Source: Caprimulgus europaeus
Lineage: Eukaryota; Chordata; Aves; Caprimulgiformes; Caprimulgidae
Direction: 5' to 3'
Length of the DNA: 64,000 nt
Assembly (NCBI GenBank): GCA_907165065.1
Contig: OU015523.1
Coordinates: 19,309,834-19,373,833 of the forward strand
A program made the position numbers and the translations under genes. This document shows positions 28,935 through 41,300 of this stretch, in pieces (position 1 is the stretch's first letter; every line of letters starts with the position of its first letter). The notes beneath the pieces were generated by a model. It worked only from the letters and a program-made list of their open reading frames with translations. It did not search any database and was not told the origin of the DNA.

Positions 28935-30760
28935 AGACTCTGTTTAGAAGGAGTTTTTTTGGGGGAGTGTAAAATCCCAAGCCCTCAAAACAGCCACGCT
29001 TCTTGAAAGTGAAGCATGATGGCATCTGTTTGAAAGATTATGTCACGGAAACCCATGCCGAGAACTCCTCTACCTTGTGTGTCATCTTATGTTACCATGC
29101 CTCAAGCTACTCTTCATTTTCCCTGTGCCTATGGGTATGTCTAAAGGGTAATTAAAAGGTGCAACCATAGTTCAAGTAGAAACAAACTTGTTTTGAACAA
29201 GCTAGTTCACATGTCAATGCACAAGGTAATGTTGCAGGGAGAGCAACATAATGAACTTACAATAAAAACAAAGACAGACACACCAAAGATTAGTCTGATT
29301 TAAACTATTAATTTACACAGTGTTCTATTAAGTGTTCTGTTCTAACTATTACTTGCAACAAGTATAAACAAAATAGCTTAAAAAAAAATAGTTCATAGGA
29401 ATAAAGTTGCAATTCCATTTCTGGATAGCCCATACACATATCCCAACTTTGTTAAGTCTTTTATTAACAGCAAGCAGTCAGAGCCGAAAATACACCAGCG
29501 AACAAAAAGATCCAGAGAAACAGCCGCTTGGATAAAGGATAAAGGGACTATAAAACACAACCATTCAGCACCATTTGGGAATTCTGCAGAAACAGCAGCC
29601 CAGTATTTTCACAGCTCATGACCTATCTATTCAGCCCAGAGTTTCAGTTTTCATGAAACGCCCTCATGAGGCAAAGCTTAAAATCATCAGTACACGTATC
29701 CTTGTGCGAGCAATACACACATAAAGATTATGAATGGGATGAGTTTCTGGTGGCTGTGAGGTCTCTGGAGACGTGACAATGGGAAACGGTCACCACGGCT
29801 ACAGAGAAAGCGCAAAGCCTTCATCGCACACAGGCAGCCCAAGAGAGGAGGCTGTGGCTGGGGTACGGGGAGGCGATGTGTGCAGGGAGAAGGGGCAGAT
29901 TTTGTAACATCAACTGAGACCACTACAGGGGAAAAAACCGGACGAGCTAGGAAGACACAGGAGAAAGTTTCCCGTCCATCCCCCTCCAGTGCCGGCACTC
30001 CCTCTATTCACACCCCGTCCCGCCCGCGGAGAACACAGCCGGTCCCGGCAGCACCGGGGAAGCCCGTCCGTGCCGCACGGACTTGGCCGCCACCCCGCAG
30101 CCTCCACGCCCCGCCGAATGCTTAAAGCCAGACCGCGGCTCTTCCGCGGAGGGCAGCCCGCCACCGGCATAAGCCCGGTCGCCCCCTCAGCCACGCGGGG
30201 GCTCCCGGGGCTGGACCGGCCCAGCCCGCCGCCCTTCTGCCTCCCGGTCCCCCCCCGCCTCCTCCCGCTCCCGGGCGGGCAGCGCGGGCGAGGCGGGAAG
30301 CGACCGGCCCCAGCCCACGCGCGCGGCTCCCGCCGGCCCGGCCCGGCCCCGCCCCGCCTCGCCCGCGCGTCCCCCGCCTGTTGCACGCGCGCAGGCCGGG
30401 GGCTCCCGCAGCCGGCGGCACCCCCAGCCCGGGCCTCTCGCAGTCCAGGCCCAGGGCCTCCCCCGCCGACCTGTCCCTGCTCCCGCTCCCGGACCGGCTC
30501 CGCTAACTCCCCGGTTGCCGTTATCCCCTCCCTCCGCCGGCTCAGCTTGCAGCGGGCCCGAGACCGGGGCTCCCCGCTCCCGGCGGCGCGAACGGCGGCA
30601 CACACTCTCTCTCCCCCTCTCCGCGCCCACCCCCCCGTACCTGCTGCCGGCGCGGCGCGGCGCGGCCCGGCCCGGCCCCGCGCTGTCTCCTCTCAGGCCC
30701 GAGGCGCGCGAGCGCCGCTCCCTCCCTACCTGCCTGCCCAGCGCTGCCTGGCGACGGCAG

Positions 30761-30771
30761 TGCGCATGCGC
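30761..30771. promoter_or_regulatory. NRF1 site
   Basis: TGCGCATGCGC is a perfect match to the palindromic NRF1 core. It lies in the CpG island just upstream of, or at, the probable KPNA1 start region. Confidence 0.7.
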
Positions 30772-30786
30772 TCAGCCAGCCGCGCA

Positions 30787-30833
30787 ACTTCCGGCCTCAC
30801 CGCGACGCCGTCTGGGAAAGAGAGCCCTTCCGG
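30787..30833 (-). promoter_or_regulatory. Two ETS/GABPA sites
   Basis: CTTCCGG at 30788-30794 and again at 30827-30833, i.e. CCGGAAG on the minus strand, spaced 39 bp apart. Such ETS sites are typical near the start of TATA-less housekeeping genes. Confidence 0.6.
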
Positions 30834-30871
30834 CGGGACGGCGGCAGCGGCGGGCGGCGGCGCCGGGGAAG

Positions 30872-30968
30872 ACTACGGCTCCCTGCATGCAGCGCGCGGC
30901 CCGCGCAGCCGCACACAGGGCGCGCCGCTCCGGGCGGGCCGGCCGCGGGGCATACCCGGAGTTGTAGT
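30872..30968. promoter_or_regulatory. Opposed pair of ZNF143-like motifs
   Basis: ACTACGGCTCCCTGCATGC on the plus strand (30872-30890) and ACTACAACTCCGGGTATGC on the minus strand (30950-30968). Both resemble the ZNF143/SBS consensus ACTACAATTCCCAGCATGC. They point towards each other, 59 bp apart. Confidence 0.55.
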
Positions 30969-31271
30969 GCGGCGGGTGGTGCCGCCGCAGCCGGGAGGGT
31001 CTGGGGGGGAGGAGGCACCGCCTCCCTGCCTGAGGGGCGGTGGGCAGGCAGGTGGCGGGCCCGGAGACAGAGGCGGAGGCGGGTGGGCGTGCCCTGCCGA
31101 GCGGGGCGGTAGTGGATCTGGAGCTGTGGATGGCGGGGCGGTGTGAGGGACGTGACCTGTCAGCGCTGCCGCAACGGAGCTTTGAGACAGGCAGCGGTAA
31201 AAGGGACAGGGACCCTCCGGGGGCTTCCACAGCCCAGGATAACCGAGCGAGCTGATGTTTCCACTTCAATT

Positions 31272-31776
31272 AATAGAATCATCACAGAATGATCTGGGTT
31301 GGAAGGGACCTTAAAGCTCATCCAGTTCCAACCCCCCTGCCAGCAGCAGGGACACCTTCCACTACACCAGATTGCTCAAAGCCTCATCCAACCTGGCCTT
31401 GAACACTTCCAGGGAGGGGGCAGCCACAGCTTCTCTGGGCAACCTGTGCCAGTGTCTCACCACCCTCACAGGAAACAATTTCATCCTATTAACTCTATCC
31501 TAGCAAAACCAGGACACTAATATCTCATTTAAATCTCCCCCCTTCCAGTTTAAAGTCATTACCCCTTGTTCTGTCACTCCCTGCCCTTGTCAGAAGTCCT
31601 TCCCCAGCCTTCCTGCAGCCCCTTCAGGTACTGGAAGGCTGATAGAAGGTCTCCCCGGAGGCTTCTCTTCTCCAGACTGAAGAGCCCCAACTCTCTCAGC
31701 CTGTCCTCATAGGAGAGGTGCTCCAGCCCTCAGATCATCCTCATGGCCTCCTCTGGACTCACACCGACAATGCAGG
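31272..31776 (-). mobile_element. CR1 LINE fragment upstream of KPNA1
   Basis: The plus strand reads 'agaatcatcacagaatgatc', 'gggttggaagggacctta', the 'cccctgccagcagcaggg' block, and then the CR1 3' coding tail in reverse. About 505 bp. It abuts a solo LTR directly at its 5' end (right side). It is close in sequence to the copies at 53985-54425 and 57540-58112. Confidence 0.93.
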
Positions 31777-32373
31777 TGTCCTGGTTTTGCTAGGACAGAA
31801 TTAATTTTCTTCTTGGCTAGAAAGTGCTGTGTTTTGGTTTCAGTGTGGGATTTGTTATGAGAATACTGTTGATAAGGTACAAGGACACTGTGACCCAGTA
31901 GTTTGCAAGTGCAAAGGACTGGGAGAGGAAAAGTGTAGTAGTTAGTAAAACCCAGAATTGACAGCTGGATATGCCAATGAGATATTCTATATCATATTAC
32001 ATCATGCTAAGTATGTTAACCGGGGCTGACCACAGAGGGGGAGATTCTCTCAGGAATCGCTCGGGCTCGCTTTTCCGGGATTGCTATTTCGGGTCCAGGG
32101 TTCCTTTCTGCCCCTCCAGGATCGCTATCAGCAGGTGGTGAGCAGTTGTAGCCTGTGCATATATATTCATATTGTGTATATATATAGTTTTTATAATTAC
32201 TATTATTATTATAATTATTATTTTAATTTTATTTTATTCTAATTTTTAAATTGTTCTTATCTCAACCTGCAGGTCTCCTGACCTTTACCCCTGCAGTTCT
32301 CTCCCCGATTCCCTGGGTGGGGGGGAAGGGGAAAGGTGTCTTGTTTGGCTGCCAGTTTACTTAAACTGTCACA
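31777..32373 (+). mobile_element. Solo LTR of an avian endogenous retrovirus family
   Basis: About 597 bp running from TGTCCTGGTTTTGCTAGGAC to ...AAACTGTCACA, so with TG...CA ends. The middle carries 'ggggctgaccacagaggggg', then AT-rich sequence with tatatata and a tail 'ccctgggtggggggg' and 'tgtttggctgcc'. No internal retroviral genes lie beside it. The flanks 'gcagg' and 'gctgg' may be a decayed target duplication. Two shorter relatives lie at 47574-47691 and 60745-61224. Confidence 0.75.
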
Positions 32374-35300
32374 GCTGGTTACCCAGTGTGTCACCACAAA
32401 GCACGTCACTGCAAGCGAAGCGCTGCTGCCTTCTGCATGCACTGAGGCACACGGGTGGGGAGCGAAGCTGTTCCACGGTTTCACATGCATATAGATCATA
32501 CAGCATTAAGACTGAATGCAGCAGAGCAGCAGTAATAAGTGCAGTGGTGGTCCCTGTTCTCATAGTTAGCACAGAAAGCCACAACAGCTGCCAGTCAACC
32601 GCAGTGTCTGTTGAGCTCAGTACATACATTAGGTTATGTGACCAAAGCTCGTCTGCACACCCACAAAGGAGCACAGGGAGACAGTGGAAGGAGATGGAGC
32701 TCAAACAGCACCCTGCCAGGTGCTCCCAGGAGCCATCAGCCCACCAAAGGCCCATCTCCACACACCCCAAGGTGCACAATGGCACACAGGAACCCAAATT
32801 AAAGACTCAGAGGAAGGGACATCCTGTCCAGCCCCTCCCAGAGCTGTCCCAGGGGAAACTCAGCCCCAGACACCTTTAGGGCTGGGGGGTTGCTGCATAC
32901 AGGGGTGTGGGACACGATGGGATGCAGGGGAAGAGCATTTGAGGATTGCACAGGGCTCATTAGGGGATGCTTCAGGGAGGAATCAAAGGTGGGAAAGGGA
33001 GGGATCTAGGTGATTTGTGGAGGAAGGAGTGTGGGAAAACTGAGGGATAGGGGAATGAAAAGGGCCAGTCACATGTAAATGGTTTGTGGTGGTTTATCTG
33101 GCCATGCTCTGTGCCTGATCAGCACGGCCTGTCCTGTCTTCTCATTGAACCCCTTACTCCCTTTGCCCTGGGGGAGGGATCTCACTACCACATGCAGGGG
33201 GTGTGGGAGGTCTGGGCTGGGGCCCAGGGTCGTGTGTCCATGGGGAATCTCCTGGCACAGGCCTGGGCGTGCACACGGTGTGTGAGAGGCAGCGAGGGTG
33301 CAGCTGGACCGGCCAGCGAGGGGTCAGAGGTGTCTGGGAAGGGGCTGCGAGGGAGGAACTGGCTGCCAGAGGGACTGGGGGAGTCTGGGGGTGAGACCAC
33401 CACAGGGGAGTTGGCTACTGGGGGACCAAGGGGACTGGAGAGACTGAGCTCGAGGGGCAGCTACTGTGCAGGCAGTTTGAGCCCAGGTGCTGGAGGGAGC
33501 CGCTCTGTACGTGTCTGTGTGTACATGTATGTGCTCAACAGCGCATCTTCGTCCTGCTCGGCCAGACTGGGGGTGGGATGGGGCCACTGGTGCTGGCTGT
33601 GTTCATGTGAGCGCCCTGTGTGCGCACCTTCGTAATCTATGTGGCTGTATATATGCATATATGTGTGTTTGTGTGTGCCTACTGGGAATACAAGCTCAGC
33701 CTGGCTACTGTCTGGGGCTGAGGACATGGACCTGCAGCAGTCTTGCCTCTCTCAGGCTACTGATCTGGCCCGATTTTCCCATATCACTAGATAAGTATAT
33801 TTGTATACATATATAATATACGTATCATATACGTATAGACAGGTATATCTCATAGGGCTTCTATATAGCACAGTATTTCTACCCACAGAATTGAGATAAG
33901 AGAGTTTAAAGCAGATAGGCAACAGCTTTCTCCCAAGTAATTTACATCAAAAACTAAATAACAGTTACACTGTTCTCACACCCTACCTGTAAGCACATCT
34001 GTACTGCAGCAGGGGGTCTGGTTACAGTATTGATTGGCATTCCTGAGATACCTTGAATCAATTTATCACAGGTAAGGGCATCAGCAGAGATCTGCAAGTT
34101 TTGCTGGTTTTGCTGAGAGTCTGGTTCTGGATGCAGCTGGGCTAGTACAATGGTGTGCTGCAGGTACAAGGATGAATTCCTGTTTCCCCTTGCCTTCGCT
34201 CTCCTGCTCCCTTCTCTCCACCATGTACACATTTTCAGGGATCATGAATTATGTTCATTCTGTGAATCTTATGATACCCTGCCCTAAAAGGCCACCACGG
34301 ATGACACCTTTTTGCAGTACAGGCATCACCTGCAAGCAAGGATTTGCAAAACTCATGGGGCTTGTGTTACATGAGGCTGCCCAGGGCAGGCTGTTTGGGT
34401 CTGCGTGATCACCAACCAACACATAAAAGCACTAAAAAGTGCCACCAGAGTTCAGACTGGAAATATAGAGATTTAAAACCAGGCTGACATCAGGTGCTGG
34501 TAAATAAAGACAGAAGGTGGCTTCTTCTGACAACAGCTGCTTCTGAAGCCCGAAGTATTTTAGTCATCTGAGTTAAATCAGCTGAAGGGAGTTTACTCCT
34601 AAACCAGTAATACAGAATTTTGAGAATAACTTTTTACTTCATATAAAAGTGAGGCAGCATGTTTTTAAACACAGTCTAAAAACACGACAACATTGAAGGC
34701 TAAAGAATGACCCTAAAACTGGTGAGTGAGGAGTGGAAGTGAATGGGGTAAACAGATCAGCAATCGTGTTGTGATGGGGTGGAATTTGGGGTTAGGTGTA
34801 TCACCACTGGCCCCTGTTTTCCCCAGTGCAATGGAATGACAGAAAATGGTATCACGATAATACAGCCCTTGCTAAAAAAGGCCACGGAGCCAGACTGCTA
34901 ACCATATTTAGCACTACTAAATTATGACTGGCACCAGCAGGCCTTGGTTGTCACCTACTGACATTTTGTTCAGCCCTGAACATGAAAACACAGTTGCCTG
35001 CACTGTTTCAAACTATGAGAGTCACTGGGGACTCACAGATAGGGAAAGAGAAAGATAAGGCAAAGCAACAAGTTCATTGTGACTTAGGATCTCAGAGCGG
35101 CCACTGCCACAGCCAAAAGTAGTTGTTTTGTGTTTCTGAGGTGGTGAAAAGTGGTCACATACAGCAGCAGCAGGGTCACAAGAAGTGTCTTTGCAACCAG
35201 ATGGGGTGAGCACCCACCAGGGAGAGGCAGCGCCCCATCTACACCTCTGAACCTCACTGACATGTAGGAGTACCTGTATGTCTGTACTCACCATGAGTAT

Positions 35301-38300
35301 GAAATGCTCACCATGAAATGCTTTAATGGGTCCATGCTGATGGTAAAACATGACTGCTCTCCTTTGTGACTACCCTCAAGTTTGGCTGAGGAAGAGTGAT
35401 GCTGGGACCTGCACCCTTCAGGCTTCCTCACAGTGGCTGGTGGGACCCTTTCACCATGTGGTAGGGGGTCTGGAGCTGGGGAGTCTCCTGGGAGTCCCTG
35501 GGAGGTGGCCAGGCAGAGCTGCTGAGCTGCTTGGCTCTGGGCCATTCCCACTCTCTTTCTGCCCACCCCTGCCTAGGCAGATCAGAAACCCACCACTGCT
35601 GTCTGCACCAGCTGCTAGAGTTGGTGGTGATGGGAGCCAGGACCACAGCAACAATTACAACAGCAGAAACCACAAACTGGTGTGGACAACAAGGGGAATC
35701 AAGTTGTAAAGGGCAAACCTCCATCAGAGGTTGGCAGGGAGCTCTGGAAAGGGTTTTGATATTTTCCCCTCATGCAAGGGGTGCAGGATATTATTGGTTC
35801 TGCCTCTCACATCTTCTCTGTGCAGTATCACCCCAGAAGTGACAGTGTTAACAAATACAGTGGAAGAGATGGCTCTGTAAGCTGAGCCACAGAGTCACAT
35901 GCACAGGTTTTATTTTTAACATCCCAAAACTACTTGATGTTTCTGTCTGGGCTTGCTCCGTGTCCTCCCATTCTCCCTCTTTGCTTGCAGTTCTCCCTTA
36001 CCCACCTCACTTCAACCCAGCTGAGCACAACCAGGAGAGCAAGTGTTTGGTACACACACAGGGACTCTATGATTAAGGTAAGGTTTTGTAAATAGAGCTG
36101 GAGTCTTCATTGGTCAAACCTTATTCAGTGCAATGGTTACTATATCGAGCTATGAAAATCAATATGTCTTCAGAACAGCCTTAGTAATTAAGATGAAGTA
36201 GAATAATCAGACATAAGATGTTTTAAGTGACACCCTAAAACAGAGGCAGCTGGTAACTGTGAACTCTTCTGTGACATGCTACTCTAAAAAAAAAACCAAA
36301 CAAAAAACCTCCATAATATAGTCACTGGATTAGCCAGAGTTTGCAGCACTGTATCTGGGATTTCAAAAAATTAAGGTGCTGATTCTAAGATGGGAGCTTC
36401 AGCAGCAGGACAGATGATAAATCCAAAATTCAATTTCTGTGATTTTCAAGAAACTCTGAGAGAAGTAAGACAAGGAGATACAGTAAGGGCCAGAGGAGAG
36501 GCAAGAGGAATCTTGTGGTAAACATGCTAAGACTTAAAATCTGTTGAGTTTTGTAGATTCAGACTGCAAACTTTATGTTAGTAATTCAGACTGAATGAAT
36601 GATGATGAAGTAAGAAATATGAGTGTTACAGGTACTCCTGTACCATTTAGAGTTGTGGCTGCTTAGCAATTTTTATTCAGGAATCTTTTCTCTTTTGTTT
36701 TCTATGACTGAGACCTTAACCAATAGCTCTGAAATTCTCTATGTGGGGCATCTGCCTTGTGCTAAGTTTCTCTTGTTTTGCTTAAAACCATTCACTTGAG
36801 TATCTCAAGAAGTTTTCAGAAAAGTATTTTAATGAGATTGTTACTAGGGAATAAAATAGAACCTGAGCCCAAAGGGGAAAAAAAAAAAAAAAAGAAACAC
36901 CACAACAGTTTGGACCATTCACTTTTTTCTCAAACTGCAACTACACTGGAACCTGTTAATTTAAAGCATTTGTTGAACTTAAATCAAAAATAAACCCATT
37001 TGACAGTCATTGATACAAAGTGAGAGTTTGCCTGACCCTCTACCAAGGACAGCACAGGGACTCCTCACACACAGGAGCAGCAGCAGACCAGCTCCAGGAC
37101 GCAGCCTCCCCCCTCTCCCTCTCCTGCCTCTCTCCCACACCGCTCCCCACTATGCCCAGCACACGATTGTGTTGCCAGCCCCACCATCAGCCCAGGGGAC
37201 CACTTCAGCTCCTGGAATTTTTTGGGTGGGTTTGTCTCAGGTTGCATTTCACTGGACAGGCACTGCACTAGGAAGTTGGGGTGCCTCTTTACTGCGTGCA
37301 TGCAGCACAGGGGGAGGCCTGACAGTGCGACACCTTCTCTTGAGCTCCATGATCCTGCAGGCCAGGTTTAGGCAGATGAAGAGAAGCTGATGTGCTGCTG
37401 TGGGAAGCTGAGCAGCACATGTGCTCTGAAAGAAAAGCAAGGAACGTGCCTGACTGATGTTCACTGTACTCTGAACCCTGTTATTTTAAAGCACTTTTTT
37501 TTTCAGTATTAATCAATTCCAACCTGTTCAGTAACTCTGAACTAGTGGGTTTTGCCATGAAACACCACAGGCTCAGCTACCTGATCCTCAGCTAGAAATA
37601 TAGGGAGAAGCTCCCTAATTGTCACAGCCTCATCCTTCCATCTTTCAGCTTGTCTAAGAGTTCAGTTTTCTCACAGAAAACCTTTTCACTCCGCATGTCT
37701 TATACTGGGGATTTGAGGTTCACCAGAAGGATCGCCTTGGAATCAAAGTGCCCCTATGAAGTCTATGTGAACTTGTTCAAGGTCTGAGCCTCAAACTATG
37801 TCTTGCACATGCTCACTAGAAGTTTATTAATGTTATTGATGAAGATTTTGTTTCCACCTTTTATCCTCCCTTTCCACCTACCCTGAGCTGTACCATAGTC
37901 CCTGCCTGACTCATTTAAAGCTCAGCTGACAACACTTACACCTAAGATCAGTCTGAACAGCAACTGCAGAGCAGGTGTGCCATGAAGGACAGTGACTCGC
38001 TGTGCCTAACAACAAGACAGTTGCTCAAGCTGAATCTGTCCCTGTTGTGGGTGTTGAGATGTGGGGCTTGACTCGCTTGGGGGTCACTGTGATTCCAAGT
38101 GGTGTCACTCTTGGATTTGCTTTTTATTTTCTATCGAAGGACAGGATTTTAGAAAACTTATGCTCCTGAGAATGAGGTACAAATGTGGTACAGTACGGTT
38201 TCCAAAGGCACAGTGTTTTCTTCCTGAGCTCCAAAAACCAAATATATCTGTGTAGCAAAAGGGGACCCAACCCCAATTTCTTGCTGAGGTTTTTAAGTGC

Positions 38301-41300
38301 ATAGTGGTGGAGGAAGAGTGTTACCAAAAAGAGAAGAAAATCTCTAGTTTAAGGAGGCTCAGATGCTCTCCTAGAAAGTATGATTCTATAGCTGAGTCTG
38401 ACAGAGTTTTTGTGCAGGAGGCATGCAACTGCAAGTGAAGCATCAGAACCTGAGCATCTCCATGCATAGCATATATATTTTGCTTTATTTATAGAATGTA
38501 TTGTATTTAATTCTATTTATTTTCTTTCTATACTTTTAATTCTACATCTGATATATAGAAGTAGCAGTATCTTTTAACTTCAAGTACACCTCTAGTGCTG
38601 CAAAGATTAAATCATTATCACCTGTGAGCCACTCTTGTACTAAGATAGTAAATATATAGAAAAACCCTGTAAGGAAATTAATAACTCTATATTCACCTCA
38701 GAATTTAAGTGTTATTATAAAAACAGTGTAAACACCACGTACTGGGTAACAAGGATTGAAAGAAATAGAGAATATCTGCCCTATACACTTCACCAAAAGT
38801 ATTTACATGCCTTGAAAATGTTTTTCTGTTGTAACATTATAGATAACCAACATTCTCGGCCCCAGCATTTGGACTCCAACTTTTCTGAGATTTTTTAAGA
38901 GCTCCTTATCATGTTATAAATCTTACAAAGATTGTTTTCTGTTCATTTGCAATCTCAACTCAGAGGCACTCTTTAAGGTAATTATCTGGGGCTTCTAGAG
39001 GTCCTTTTTTGATGGTTCTTTAAAATGGGAAGCATCTCTTGATTCCATGCAAAGAGGTCAGATATGATGTATAACCTTAGTGTGTCATATGATCAGTCAC
39101 ATATAGCAAATACCAATAAGAAAACAGTTGTATTGTTTTGGCTTATTGACTGAATTCAATACCTATATTTACTGAAAATAAATTTAAATTGGTTTATAAA
39201 CTTCAAGTTATTGTCACTGAACAGATATGCTCCAGACACAAACATATCTGCAGTTAAAATAGCAGCTGTATATTTTTAAACCTTACTTGATTTGCTGTCA
39301 TGACGATCTAAAAATAAAGATTTGCCAAAGTGGACAGACTGTGGACTGTCATTTGCATCCTTTCTTTCCACAGTAGCTTGAACATGATTCAAGTAAGCAT
39401 TTCTGGTTTGATTTTTTTTCTAACCTAGCTCTTAGGAAATTTTGCCAGTTGCAGGGAAACAAGAAGTGTACAGGTTTAGAGAAATGTTTCATTACCTGAC
39501 ATGTCTGCGTGTCACCTGCCTCTGGATGTTACGTATCAAACTTACTGAGGCAAGAATTTGTAAACTTCCTGCTCAGGGTTTTGAAAGTTGTAGTTTGTGT
39601 ACTTAAAATAATACCATCAACTACACCACAGAGCTAACTAGATCATCAGTTAAAATACAGAGCTCCTGATTACAGTCATCTCAGAATAGAAGAAGCATTC
39701 AAACCCTGGTATGTATCAGAAAAATTCTCTATCCCTTCTTCCTGTCCTCTAGCTTCACAGATTTAACAATTAGAAGAGAGGCATAGAAATCATTTGTCTG
39801 AAAAAAATAGTATATATAAGTTAGAGCTGAGGTAAACTCCACTGAAAAATACCTGAAAAATCACAAAGACTGATTCTGGATCTGAATGCTCTGATGTGGT
39901 CACTTTATATAGACAAAGCATGTATTTTCTTTCTCTACACGTGATTTGGATGGGGTTCATTTCAGCATGCAACAGTGTGAAAGCAGGCTTCTCTCCAGAA
40001 ACTTTGCAATCAGCTCTTCCTGTGTTTTTGGAGTACCATGAAGCCTGTGCCTCAGATGTATTTTTATTTATCAATTATTTCTCTCTGAGGGTTACTTTTG
40101 CAGTGGAAAGTATTGTTCACACACTCATGTTTTTACTGCAGTGTAATGTACCCAGCCTTCCTCTGACCTTATGCAAGTCATAGCTGGGACTATTTTTAGA
40201 GATTATATTTGCAGCAAAATGCTACAAGAATGAGAGCAGCAATGATGCTGCCAATGTGAAATAAACCCATCTCTATCTCCTGCTTTTCTGAGCTGCATCA
40301 AAGTAGATGCAACTAAACAGCCTAAAAGCAGGACAGATGCCATCCTGAACCCCATGGGTTGCATCTGGCTGGGGCTACCCTGACCACACCCTGGTTCACC
40401 CCTGTGCAGCAGCCAGTGCTTCCCAAGACAAAGCAAGGAATGTTATCATGGGTAGCTGTCTCAAGCTCTTTCCATGCAAACAAAGGTGAAGGTACCTGAG
40501 CCTTCTACTTCAGAATGTAAGTTTGTCCCTGGCTAAAGGGACCACCAAGGACTTGTTCTTTTACTACGGAGGACTGAGGGAGAATGGGAATCACTAAGAG
40601 GTATTGGTCAGCGTTGGAAGTTGCGATGGATGGAACAAAGATGTGTTGAGCAATTAATGCACATCAGATTCAAATACAAGTATGTGGTCTTTGGTGAATG
40701 GAGGAACCCACAAGCATTGCCTTTCCCAGACATGTTTTCTTCTCTGGCATTGTTCATGACTTCCATTGCCAGGGTGTGAAGTGTGAAAGAGGAGAAGAGA
40801 GGGAAAGCAGCTGCATGCAACATCTCTTCCCCTTGATGCTGAGCCTACTTCCTCTGTAGCACAGCTCACCCTCAGGGCTTGGTCACTTAAGCCTAGAGTT
40901 TCCAAAGCACTCACATCCAGGTGAATGATACTACTCTATCTTCTTTAACCTTAGAAAAAACCCCAAAGTCTAAATTATTTTACTAATAATGTATATTTTT
41001 TCCAAGAGCCAAATGCGAGTCTGCAGTTCCTACTGCATGGAAAGTGTGGTGGGAAGACTTGTTTGGAAACAGAATTGCAGTTTCTTCTTATTGTTAGCTT
41101 TTTCCCTTCCACAGAGATTTGCAGTAGGCTGAACAAAGCTTTTTACAGCAAAGAACAGAAAGTCCAAGGTTGGGAGTCTTCTACTCGCAGCAGCATTTCT
41201 TTGGGTCAGCTGACAGCAGTTGAAGGTATCCAGGGAAGCAGCTCCAGGTGATGACTAAGCAACTTTTAGTTCTCTAATCTCTTGTATATGAGGAGAAAGG

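Larger units (their letters stand above)
17576..30638. other. KPNA1 first intron (between 5' UTR exon and first coding exon)
   Basis: About 13 kb between the first coding exon and the CpG-island promoter. It is AT-rich, with poly-T and poly-A runs, an AT dinucleotide tract at about 28891-28934 and one long CR1 at 23391-24215. None of the short ORFs resembles a protein I know. The upstream limit is uncertain because the noncoding first exon can only be inferred. Confidence 0.6.
29900..31200. promoter_or_regulatory. CpG island, KPNA1 promoter
   Basis: Base composition switches abruptly from AT-rich intron to very GC- and CpG-rich DNA, densest at about 30,020-31,110, then switches back. It lies upstream of the KPNA1 coding exons on the minus strand, where the noncoding first exon must be. 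Candidate first-exon donors on the minus strand are CAG|GTAGGG (GT at 30729-30728) and CAG|GTACGG (GT at 30640-30639). Binding motifs for NRF1, ETS and ZNF143 cluster at 30760-30970. Long GC-rich ORFs on both strands here are compositional artefacts. There is no TATA box, as expected for a housekeeping promoter. Confidence 0.85.

Noticed and set aside
29989-31146. 385-codon open frame and several long ORFs on both strands
   Set aside because: All lie in the CpG island, where few stop codons occur. They are Pro/Arg/Gly/Ala-rich on every frame and overlap each other, so they are compositional artefacts.
32388-33816. Cluster of overlapping ORFs on both strands as a possible gene
   Set aside because: No frame dominates, no splice-site pattern or family resemblance, and tandem simple repeats run through the right side.
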